Shown: positions 8,224-14,896 of the stretch, one piece after another | How positions within the stretch are numbered: the stretch's first letter is position 1 | Layout: each line of letters begins with the position of its first letter | Source: Alphaproteobacteria bacterium | GTDB taxonomy: Bacteria; Pseudomonadota; Alphaproteobacteria; ATCC43930; CGMCC-115725 | DNA: 38,699 nt | Assembly (NCBI GenBank): GCA_030041385.1 | Contig: JASHNY010000037.1 | Span: 1 to 38,699 of the forward strand | Direction of reading: 5' to 3' | The notes under the pieces: model-generated | What the model saw: only the letters and a program-made list of their open reading frames with translations | Told to the model about the DNA's origin: nothing | The model's database searches: none | Program-made: the position numbers and the translations under genes

Positions 8224-8649
8224 ATGATTCCGATGGCAGACAGTACCGGCGAGCCCGAGCCCTCGATGGAAGAGATCCTCGAGATGATCCGGCGCAACAT
8301 CACCGACGACGGGCGGGCGCGGGCGGCGCGCATTTTCGGCGGGCGGCCCAATCGCGACGCCCTGGACCTGACCGAGGCCATCGCCGATGACGGCACGATC
8401 CACCATATCGACCCGGCGACGACGCCGGGCGACAGGCGGGTCGAGCCGGCGCCGATCGGCACCGCCGCCGGCGGCGCCAGCCCCGCGCCGGCTCGCGATG
8501 GCTTGCGTAGCGATGGGGGCGGCCGCACGCTCGAGGAATTCGTTGCCGATCTGTTGCGGCCGATGCTGCGCGAGTGGCTCGACGAGAACCTGCCGGCGCT
8601 GGTCGAGCGGTTGGCCCGGGCGGAGCTTGCCCGCCGGCCGCGCGATTAG
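8224..8649 (+). CDS. PopZ-like polar organising protein (DUF2497)
   Basis: A 141-residue protein with the two conserved ends of PopZ/DUF2497 proteins: an N-terminal amphipathic helix SMEEILEMIRRNI and a C-terminal helical bundle starting TLEEFVADLLRPMLREWLDENLPALVERLARAEL. A variable acidic, proline/alanine-rich linker joins them. In Caulobacter, PopZ self-assembles at cell poles and anchors the ParB-parS complex; that role here is inferred. ATG codons at 8224 and 8233 are both possible starts, with no convincing ribosome site. The position just before valS is the usual one in alphaproteobacteria. The linker is shorter than in Caulobacter PopZ. Confidence 0.85.
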   Translation: MIPMADSTGEPEPSMEEILEMIRRNITDDGRARAARIFGGRPNRDALDLTEAIADDGTIHHIDPATTPGDRRVEPAPIGTAAGGASPAPARDGLRSDGGGRTLEEFVADLLRPMLREWLDENLPALVERLARAELARRPRD

Positions 8650-8674
8650 CCGCGGGTCGGCGGGCGGCGCGGCC

Positions 8675-11314
8675 ATGCTGGACAAGACCTATCGGCCGGA
8701 CCTGGTCGAGCGGCGGCAATACGCCGAGTGGGAGCGCTCGGGCGGGTTCGCCGCCGATCCCGGCAGCGGCAAACAGCCCTATACGATCATGATGCCGCCG
8801 CCCAACGTGACCGGCAGCCTGCACATGGGGCATGCGCTGACCTTCACGCTGCAGGACATCCTCATTCGTTATCAGCGCATGCGCGGGCGCGACGCGCTGT
8901 GGCAGCCCGGCACCGACCATGCCGGCATCGCTACCGAGATCGTCGTCACCAACCGGCTCGCCGAGGAGCAGATCGACAAGCATCGGCTCGGCCGCGACAA
9001 GTTCATCGCGCGCGTCTGGGAATGGAAAGCCGAATCGGGCGGCACCATCGTCAATCAGCTGCGCCGGCTCGGCTGCTCGCCCGATTGGGCGCGGGAGCGC
9101 TTCACGATGGACCCCGGCCTCGCCGCCGCGGTGCGCCGCGTGTTTGTCGAACTCCATCGCGCCGGGCTGATCTATCGCGACCAGCGGCTGGTCAACTGGG
9201 ACCCGGAGATGCACACGGTCATCTCCGACCTCGAAGTCGACAATCGCGAGACCCGGGGCAGCCTGTGGCACATCCGCTATCCGATCGCGGGCGAGGCCGG
9301 GCGCCACATCGTCGTCGCGACGACCCGGCCCGAAACGATGCTGGGCGACACCGGGGTCGCCGTGCACCCGGACGATGCGCGCTTTGCCGACCTCATCGGC
9401 AAGAAGGCGTTGTTGCCGCTGGTCGGCCGGGCGATCCCGATCGTCGCCGACGCCTATGCCGACCCCGACAAGGGCAGCGGCGCGGTCAAGATCACCCCGG
9501 CGCGCGATTTCAACGATTTCGAGGTCGGCCGCCGGCACGGCCTCGACATGCTCAACATCTTCGATCGCGACGCCCGCCTCAACGACTCGGTGCCCGAGGG
9601 GTATCGCGGCCTCGACCGGTTCGCGGCGCGGCGCAAGATCGTTGCCGACCTTGAAGCAGGCGGCTTTCTCGAAAAGGTCGAGGACCACGTGCTGATGGTG
9701 CCGCACCACGACCGCTCCGGCGTGGTGATCGAGCCGTGGCTGACCGACCAGTGGTACTGCAACGCCGGCGAACTGGCGAAAGCGGCGGTCGCAGCGGTGG
9801 AGGATGGGCGCACGCGCTTTGTCCCGCGCCAGTGGGAGAACACGTTTTTCGAGTGGATGCGCAACATCCAGCCGTGGTGCATCTCGCGGCAATTGTGGTG
9901 GGGGCATCGCATCCCGGCCTGGTACGGCCCCGACGGCACCGTGTTCGTGGCCGAAGGCGAGGACGAGGCGGCGCGCGCGGCGGCGGCGCATTACGGGCAG
10001 GCGGCGGCATTGCGCCAGGACGACGACGTGCTCGACACCTGGTTTTCTTCGGGGTTGTGGCCGTTCTCGACGCTGGGCTGGCCCGAGAAGACGCCGGAGC
10101 TGGCGCGCTACTATCCCGGCGACGTGCTGGTCACCGGCTTCGACATCATCTTTTTCTGGGTCGCCCGGATGATGATGCTGGGGCTGCATTTCATGGGCGA
10201 GGTGCCGTTTCGCACGGTCTATATCCACGCCCTGGTGCGCGACGCCCACGGGCAGAAGATGTCGAAGTCGCGCGGCAACATCATCGACCCGCTCGATTTG
10301 ATCGACCGCTACGGCTGCGACGCGCTGCGCTTTACGCTGTCGGCCCTCGCGGCGCCCGGGCGCGACATCAAGCTCGCCGAAAGCCGGGTCGAGGGCTACC
10401 GCAACTTCGCGACGAAACTGTGGAACGCGGCGCGCTATGCCGAGATGAACGGGTGCGCGCCGGATCCCGGCTTCGATCCCGCGGCCTGCACGTTGACCGT
10501 CAACCGCTGGATCGTCAGCGCCGTGCGCGATTGCGCCGCGGCGGTGACCGGCGCGCTCGACGCCTACCGCTTCGACGACGCCGCGAACGCCTTGTACCAG
10601 TTCGTCTGGGGCACGTTCTGCGACTGGTATCTCGAATTCACCAAGCCGATCCTGCAAGGAAGCGATCCCGCGGCCGGGGCCGAAACGCGTGCGACGACGG
10701 CGTGGGTGCTGGGCCAGACCGTGCATCTGTTGCACCCGATCATGCCGTTCCTGACCGAGGAGGTATGGCGCCATCTCGCCGGCGCGGGCTCGGGCATGTT
10801 GATGACCGCGCCGTGGCCCGAACCGGCATGCTGCGATGCCGCCGCCCTCGCCGAGATGGAATGGGTCGTCGCGGCGATCTCGGCGATCCGGGGGGCGCGA
10901 TCCGAGATGAACGTGCCGCCCGGGGCGCGCGTGCCATTCATCGTCAAGGATGCCGATCCGACGGCGCTGGCGCGATACGAGCGCCATCGCGAGCATTTCG
11001 AGCGGCTGGCCCGGGTCGAGCCCGCAGCCGGCGATTCCGGCGCGTCAGGCGGCATCCAGGTCGTGGTCGAGGGGGCGACGTTCACCCTGGCGCTCGGCGA
11101 CGTGATCGATCTGGCGCGCGAGAAGGCGAGGCTGGCAAAGGAGATCGGCCGGCTCGACGGCGACCTCGCCAAATTCGCGACAAAGCTCGCCAATCCCGGC
11201 TTTCTCGCCAAGGCCAAGCCCGAAATCGTCGAGGAACAGCGCGAGCGCGAAGCCGACACGCGCCGCGACCGCGATCGCCTCGCCGCCGCCTATCGACGCA
11301 TCGAGGCGGTGTAG
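8675..11314 (+). CDS. valS: Valyl-tRNA synthetase
   Basis: An 879-residue class I aminoacyl-tRNA synthetase that charges tRNA-Val. The HIGH motif reads HMGH at residues 50-53 after PPPNVTGSL, and KMSKS lies at 528-532. An editing domain (TTRPETMLGDTGVAVHPDD) and the C-terminal anticodon-binding and coiled-coil region (VIDLAREKARLAKEIGRL onward) are complete. The frame is open far upstream through popZ, but MLDKTYRP at 8675 is the family start; the extra upstream residues are an arginine-rich shadow of popZ. It follows popZ by 25 bases. Confidence 0.97.
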   Translation: MLDKTYRPDLVERRQYAEWERSGGFAADPGSGKQPYTIMMPPPNVTGSLHMGHALTFTLQDILIRYQRMRGRDALWQPGTDHAGIATEIVVTNRLAEEQIDKHRLGRDKFIARVWEWKAESGGTIVNQLRRLGCSPDWARERFTMDPGLAAAVRRVFVELHRAGLIYRDQRLVNWDPEMHTVISDLEVDNRETRGSLWHIRYPIAGEAGRHIVVATTRPETMLGDTGVAVHPDDARFADLIGKKALLPLVGRAIPIVADAYADPDKGSGAVKITPARDFNDFEVGRRHGLDMLNIFDRDARLNDSVPEGYRGLDRFAARRKIVADLEAGGFLEKVEDHVLMVPHHDRSGVVIEPWLTDQWYCNAGELAKAAVAAVEDGRTRFVPRQWENTFFEWMRNIQPWCISRQLWWGHRIPAWYGPDGTVFVAEGEDEAARAAAAHYGQAAALRQDDDVLDTWFSSGLWPFSTLGWPEKTPELARYYPGDVLVTGFDIIFFWVARMMMLGLHFMGEVPFRTVYIHALVRDAHGQKMSKSRGNIIDPLDLIDRYGCDALRFTLSALAAPGRDIKLAESRVEGYRNFATKLWNAARYAEMNGCAPDPGFDPAACTLTVNRWIVSAVRDCAAAVTGALDAYRFDDAANALYQFVWGTFCDWYLEFTKPILQGSDPAAGAETRATTAWVLGQTVHLLHPIMPFLTEEVWRHLAGAGSGMLMTAPWPEPACCDAAALAEMEWVVAAISAIRGARSEMNVPPGARVPFIVKDADPTALARYERHREHFERLARVEPAAGDSGASGGIQVVVEGATFTLALGDVIDLAREKARLAKEIGRLDGDLAKFATKLANPGFLAKAKPEIVEEQREREADTRRDRDRLAAAYRRIEAV

Positions 11315-11328
11315 CCACAGGAGCGCGG

Positions 11329-11374
11329 GCGTCCCGCCCGCATTCTGGTGGTGCGGGCGGGCCGCCCGCGATCC
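11329..11374. repeat. Paired GC-rich palindromes after valS
   Basis: Two 17-base near-palindromes, one at about 11327-11343 and one at about 11355-11371, each pair with themselves and with each other at 16 of 17 positions. They lie between converging valS and brnA. The pair could act as a terminator or be a REP-like intergenic repeat; no T run follows. No other copy was seen in the window. Confidence 0.45.
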
Positions 11375-11376
11375 AG

Positions 11377-11691
11377 TTATCCGGCCTTCTTCTCATGCTC
11401 CATCGCGGCGCGCAGGATCGCGTTGATCCGGGTCTGATAGCGCGGATATTTACGGAAATGCTCCAGCACGTCGGCATCGAGGCGAATGCTGATCTGCTCC
11501 TTGGGCTTGGGCATGACGAGCGTTGCGCCGGCGAACCATTGGTCGTCGACGATCGGCGGCGCATCGGGGTCGTCGCGAACTGCGGCCTCGATGTCCTCGT
11601 CGGTCAGCGCATCGACCCGCGCCCAGTCAGTTCGGAGGCGGTTTTGATCGGCGCGCAATCTCTTCTTCGTAGAGTGCTCTTTCGCGGGCAT
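11377..11691 (-). CDS. brnA: BrnA-family antitoxin
   Basis: A 104-residue antitoxin that should bind and neutralise the BrnT toxin and repress its own promoter. The C-terminal segment PKEQISIRLDADVLEHFRK followed by YQTRINAILRAAM is a ribbon-helix-helix DNA-binding region typical of BrnA. The N-terminal half is charged (KKRLRADQNRLRTDW, DEDIEAAV). The ATG at 11691 has GGAGGGC directly upstream at good spacing, which decides the start although the frame is open further. Its first 65 bases overlap the end of brnT, the usual toxin-first order for this family. Confidence 0.9.
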   Translation of the reverse strand: MPAKEHSTKKRLRADQNRLRTDWARVDALTDEDIEAAVRDDPDAPPIVDDQWFAGATLVMPKPKEQISIRLDADVLEHFRKYPRYQTRINAILRAAMEHEKKAG

Positions 11692-11926
11692 TTGCCCTCC
11701 TTGCCGAGATGATTCGGCGAGCCTCCCCCCGCGGCGTGTAAACGACGGCGAGGACACGGCCCTCGACCGCCCCAACTGCGACAAGTCGATTCTCGCCATA
11801 ATCTCGGCGGTCATCCGGCTTTTCGTATACGGGACCGTCCCAGATTAGCGAGGCGGCCGTGAAGTCAATCCCATGCTTGCCAACGTTCTCGGCTTCCTTG
11901 CGCGGGTCCCATTCAAACTCAGCCAC
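11627..11926 (-). CDS. brnT: BrnT-family ribonuclease toxin
   Basis: A 99-residue toxin of the RelE-like BrnT fold, expected to cleave RNA and stop translation unless bound by BrnA. Visible family marks are EFEWDPRKEAENVGKHGIDF near the N-terminus, RRDYGENRLVAVG in the middle and RIISARRANARERALYE at the C-terminus. The GTG at 11926 is preferred: GGGGGG lies about 7 bases upstream and family similarity begins there. The frame stays open to 12106, but the extra 60 residues look non-coding and include the promoter region. The pair sits between housekeeping genes, suggesting acquisition as a small module. Confidence 0.87.
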   Translation of the reverse strand: MAEFEWDPRKEAENVGKHGIDFTAASLIWDGPVYEKPDDRRDYGENRLVAVGAVEGRVLAVVYTPRGEARRIISARRANARERALYEEEIARRSKPPPN

Positions 11927-12011
11927 AGGGCATCCCCCCCAAATCTCTGGAGCGCGTCCATTCTCGTCCCCTTTTCGCTCCTGATGCCCGAGGCGCGGCT
12001 TCGTCGCATCG

Positions 12012-12042
12012 CCAATGTGTATATACATTCTGTCCATGTCAA
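12012..12042 (-). promoter_or_regulatory. brnTA promoter with palindromic operator
   Basis: On the minus strand a perfect TTGACA (12042-12037) is followed by a 10-bp perfect palindrome TGTATATACA (12018-12027) in the spacer/-10 region, with a weak -10 CACATT 17 bases downstream. A ribbon-helix-helix BrnA dimer bound there would block RNA polymerase, matching known autoregulation. The exact -10 is uncertain. Confidence 0.5.
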
Positions 12043-12134
12043 GGGGCGCGGGGGCCTTGCGCGGCCAATGTCCTGGCGATCCCCCCGCAGCCTTAGTATG
12101 GTTCAAAGTGAATCTGTCCAGATGAGGTAGGTCG

Positions 12135-13172
12135 GTGACGTTGGGTGCCGACGATCTGATTGCGCGCGGGCTGGTCGCGCCGGAGCGGCGCGACGAGCTG
12201 CGCCGGGTCGCCGAACGCTACGCGGTCGCGGTTACCGACGCGGTTGCGGCGCTGATCGACCCGGCCGATCCGGCCGACCCGATCGCGCTGCAGTTCGTGC
12301 CGGATGCGGTCGAGCTGGAGACCGCGGCCGACGACCGGCCCGACCCGATCGGCGACGAGCGCTGGTCGCCGCTTCCCGGCATCGTCCATCGCTATCCCGA
12401 TCGCGTGCTGCTGAAGCCGAGCCTCGTCTGCCCGGTCTATTGCCGCTTCTGCTTTCGCCGCGAGACGGTGGGGCAGCAAGCCGGAATGCTGGACGCCGCC
12501 GCGCTCTCCCGCGCCTTCGACTACATCCGCGAACGCCCCGAAATCTGGGAGGTCATCGTCACCGGCGGCGATCCGTTTCTGCTGTCGCCGCGCCGCCTCG
12601 CCGCGATCGTCGAGACCCTCGGCGGCATCGCGCATGTCGCCGTGATCCGCTTTCACACGCGGGTGCCGGTGGTCGATCCGTGCCGGGTAGGGCCGGCACT
12701 TGTCGCCGCGCTGGCCGCCGACAAGGCCGTCTATGTTGCGATCCACGCCAATCACCCGCGCGAACTGACGCCGGCAGTGCGGGAGGCGGTCGGGCGGCTG
12801 GTGCGCGCCGGCATCCCGGTCTTGTCCCAGACCGTCTTGCTGCGCGGGGTCAACGACGATGCCGCCGTGCTCGAGGCGTTGTTCCGCGGGCTCGTGGCGA
12901 TGCGGGTCAAGCCCTATTACCTGCACCACCCGGACCTTGCCCCCGGCACCGCACGGTTTCGGCTCGGCATCGGGCGCGGCCGCGAGCTGGTGCAATCGTT
13001 GCGCGGGCGGGTGTCCGGTCTGTGCCAGCCGAGCTACGTGCTCGACATTCCCGGCGGCTACGGCAAGTCGCCGATCGCGGCCAGTGGCGCCAGCCCGAGG
13101 GAGGGTTCGGACGAGTGGCTCGTCGCCGACCGCACCGGCAGGCGCCACCGCTATCCGCCGGGTTCGGGCTGA
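12135..13172 (+). CDS. Lysine 2,3-aminomutase-like radical SAM protein (EpmB/KamA family)
   Basis: A 345-residue radical SAM enzyme. The CxxxCxxC iron-sulfur motif is C99, C103 and C106 (CPVYCRFCFR), followed by VTGGDPFLLSPRRL. A PLP lysine is expected at K311 (PGGYGKSPI). Length and lack of the long C-terminal extension fit EpmB, which converts alpha-lysine to beta-lysine for elongation factor P modification. Its usual partners epmA and efp are not in the window, so free-lysine metabolism cannot be excluded. Start is GTG at 12135 with GAGGTAG upstream. Confidence 0.9.
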   Translation: MTLGADDLIARGLVAPERRDELRRVAERYAVAVTDAVAALIDPADPADPIALQFVPDAVELETAADDRPDPIGDERWSPLPGIVHRYPDRVLLKPSLVCPVYCRFCFRRETVGQQAGMLDAAALSRAFDYIRERPEIWEVIVTGGDPFLLSPRRLAAIVETLGGIAHVAVIRFHTRVPVVDPCRVGPALVAALAADKAVYVAIHANHPRELTPAVREAVGRLVRAGIPVLSQTVLLRGVNDDAAVLEALFRGLVAMRVKPYYLHHPDLAPGTARFRLGIGRGRELVQSLRGRVSGLCQPSYVLDIPGGYGKSPIAASGASPREGSDEWLVADRTGRRHRYPPGSG

Positions 13173-13216
13173 CCTGCCTGGCCTGCGTCGCCGGCATCAA
13201 GCCGAAGCCCGTGCCG

Positions 13217-13245
13217 TTGCCTCGACAGATCCGATTAAGCATTAT
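13217..13245 (+). promoter_or_regulatory. Candidate promoter for the PilZ gene
   Basis: TTGCCT (13217-13222) and CATTAT (13240-13245) are 17 bases apart in an AT-rich stretch 41 bases before the PilZ ATG. Each box matches 4 of 6 consensus positions. Confidence 0.35.
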
Positions 13246-13285
13246 TTTTCTGGCATTTCGGGCGTATTCTCTGGATGCTCCGGCC

Positions 13286-13621
13286 ATGCCGTTCAGACGC
13301 GTCTCCATCGAACGTATCGAGCTGCGCCGAGACCGCCGATACCTGGTCCCGGTGCTCGATGTGACGATCGGGGATTGGCAGTTCCGCGCGATCAACTGGT
13401 CGATGGGCGGCCTGTTGCTCGACGGCATCTGCCAGGATATCGGCACGCGGGTGCGCGGCACATTCAGCCTGGCCGGGTCGCGCGACATCACCCCGTTTGC
13501 GGCGACCGTGGTGCGCATCGATCCCGGTTACGGAAACTGCGCGCTGTGCTTCGACGACCCGCGGATCGAGGCCATCGTGCCGACCGAGGATCAGAACCTG
13601 TTCCTCGACCAGCTTCACTGA
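13286..13621 (+). CDS. Stand-alone PilZ domain protein
   Basis: A 111-residue protein with both c-di-GMP binding elements of PilZ: an N-terminal arginine cluster (ELRRDRRYLVP) and INWSMGGLLL, an N-x-S-x-x-G motif. A final strand set (FAATVVRIDPGYGNCALCFDDP) completes the small barrel. It would act as a c-di-GMP receptor adaptor in the cytoplasm; its target is unknown. The ATG at 13286 gives the usual family length. The long frame open from 12440 in this phase is a shadow of the aminomutase gene. The PilZ-bearing cellulose synthase lies about 5.7 kb downstream, so shared c-di-GMP control is possible. Confidence 0.83.
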   Translation: MPFRRVSIERIELRRDRRYLVPVLDVTIGDWQFRAINWSMGGLLLDGICQDIGTRVRGTFSLAGSRDITPFAATVVRIDPGYGNCALCFDDPRIEAIVPTEDQNLFLDQLH

Positions 13622-13642
13622 GGCACGGCCGGCTCCGCGGCG

Positions 13643-14425
13643 CTACACCGCCAATTCGCACCAGATCGGCGTGTGATCCGAGGCGCGGTCCTTGCCGCGC
13701 GGTGACTTGTCGATAACGCATCCCCCCGCGCGGTCGACCGCATGCGGCGACAGCAGCAGATGGTCGATCCGCAATCCTTCGTCGCGGCTCCAGCGGCCCG
13801 CCTGATAGTCCCAGTAGGTATAGCGGTGCGGCTCGCGGTGAAACACCCGATAGGCGTCGCTGAGCCCGAGGTGCAGGAGGGCGCGGAACAATGCGCGCGA
13901 CTGAGGCTGGCACAGGGCGTCGCCGCGGAACCCGACCGGATCGTAAACATCGTCGTCGGTCGGCACGATGTTGTAATCGCCGGCGAGAACGAACGGCATC
14001 TCGCGCCGCAGCAATTCCTGCGCGTGCACCAGCAGCCGCTCCATCCAGGCCAGCTTGTAGGCGAATTTGTCGGTGCCCACCGGGTTGCCGTTCGGCAGGT
14101 AGAGCGAGGCGACGCGCACCTCGTTGCCGTCGCCGCCGAACGAGGCTTCGATATAGCGCGCGTGCTCGTCCCCCTCGTCGCCGGCGAGCCCGCGCACGAT
14201 GTCGTGGGCCGGCTCCTTCGACAGGATCGCGACCCCGTTGTAGGCGCGCTGGCCGATCGCCTCGACCTTGTAGCCGAGCGCGGCGACTTCCAGCCGCGGG
14301 AAATCATCCTCCAGGCACTTGGTCTCCTGCAGGCACAGGATGTCGGGCTGCGCGCTTTTCAGGAAATCGAGCAGGTGCGGCAGCCGCACCTTGACCGAAT
14401 TGACGTTCCAGGTGGCGATCTTCAC
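13643..14425 (-). CDS. xth: Exodeoxyribonuclease III
   Basis: A 260-residue AP endonuclease/3'-5' exonuclease of the EEP fold, acting in base excision repair. Ordered motifs are visible: MKIATWNVNSVKVRL with the metal-binding Asn, LCLQETKC with the metal-binding Glu, YNGVAILSK, SLYLPNGNPVGTDKFAYK, VLAGDYNIVPTDDDVYDP with catalytic Asp/Asn, GLRIDHLLLS and the final SDHTPIWCEL with the catalytic Asp-His. Length is standard. It starts 16 bases after the erpA stop, so the two are an operon, an arrangement common in alphaproteobacteria. Confidence 0.96.
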   Translation of the reverse strand: MKIATWNVNSVKVRLPHLLDFLKSAQPDILCLQETKCLEDDFPRLEVAALGYKVEAIGQRAYNGVAILSKEPAHDIVRGLAGDEGDEHARYIEASFGGDGNEVRVASLYLPNGNPVGTDKFAYKLAWMERLLVHAQELLRREMPFVLAGDYNIVPTDDDVYDPVGFRGDALCQPQSRALFRALLHLGLSDAYRVFHREPHRYTYWDYQAGRWSRDEGLRIDHLLLSPHAVDRAGGCVIDKSPRGKDRASDHTPIWCELAV

Positions 14426-14441
14426 GGGGCGCCGGGCGCCG

Positions 14442-14807
14442 CTAGGCGATCGAGAACGAGTTGCCGCAGCCGCAGGACGATGCTGCGTTGGGGTTGCGGA
14501 TCTGGAACGACGCGCCCATCAGATCCTCGACGAAATCGATCTCGGCACCATTCAACAGGTCGAGCGAGGTATCGTCGACGATGACCGTAACGCCGTCGCG
14601 CTCGAACACGAAATCGTCGGGGTTCTTCTGTTCGTCGAAGGTGATGCCGTACTGAAACCCCGAGCAGCCGCCGCCCGAAACCGCGATCCGCAAAAACGCG
14701 TCTTCCGCTTCTTCCTGCAGCTTCAGCGCGGCGATGCGGCGCGCCGCACTCTCGGTGACGACGATGCCGCGCTCGCCGACCGTCCCGCTCTCTGTAGCCT
14801 CTGTCAT
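14442..14807 (-). CDS. erpA: Iron-sulfur cluster insertion protein ErpA
   Basis: A 121-residue A-type carrier that passes iron-sulfur clusters to apoproteins. The three cluster cysteines are present: GGGCSGFQYG in the middle and the SSCGCGNSF motif near the C-terminus. The MTEATES start at 14807 was chosen over the upstream frame, which is arginine-rich and overlaps the promoter; a GGGAGCG site precedes it. Several likely client enzymes with iron-sulfur clusters occur in the window (the aminomutase and the glycosylase), but these are not linked by operon. Confidence 0.94.
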   Translation of the reverse strand: MTEATESGTVGERGIVVTESAARRIAALKLQEEAEDAFLRIAVSGGGCSGFQYGITFDEQKNPDDFVFERDGVTVIVDDTSLDLLNGAEIDFVEDLMGASFQIRNPNAASSCGCGNSFSIA

Positions 14808-14854
14808 GTGCCGGCGCTCCCGCGCTCCATCTCGCCCGCGGCGATCCTGGGGTG

Positions 14855-14882
14855 TATTTAAGCACAGCCAGCGACGTGTCAA
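14855..14882 (-). promoter_or_regulatory. Promoter for erpA-xth
   Basis: On the minus strand a perfect TTGACA (14882-14877) is followed after 16 bases by TAAATA (14860-14855), about 48 bases before the erpA ATG, in the 89-base divergent gap with the AceE-like gene. The -35 box lies over the ribosome site of that opposite gene. Confidence 0.5.
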
Positions 14883-14896
14883 AGGAGAGCGTGACG

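Noticed and set aside
8300-10996. 898-codon minus-strand frame opposite valS
   Set aside because: Antisense shadow with no recognisable motif; valS is complete with all signatures.
9736-11712. 658-codon plus-strand frame within valS running into brnTA
   Set aside because: Out-of-frame arginine-rich translation spanning two unrelated genes.
11927-12106. N-terminal extension of BrnT to 12106
   Set aside because: It covers the promoter and palindrome, and family similarity begins at the GTG at 11926.
12440-13285. Upstream part of the frame that contains the PilZ gene
   Set aside because: Out-of-frame reading of the aminomutase gene; PilZ similarity starts at the ATG at 13286.
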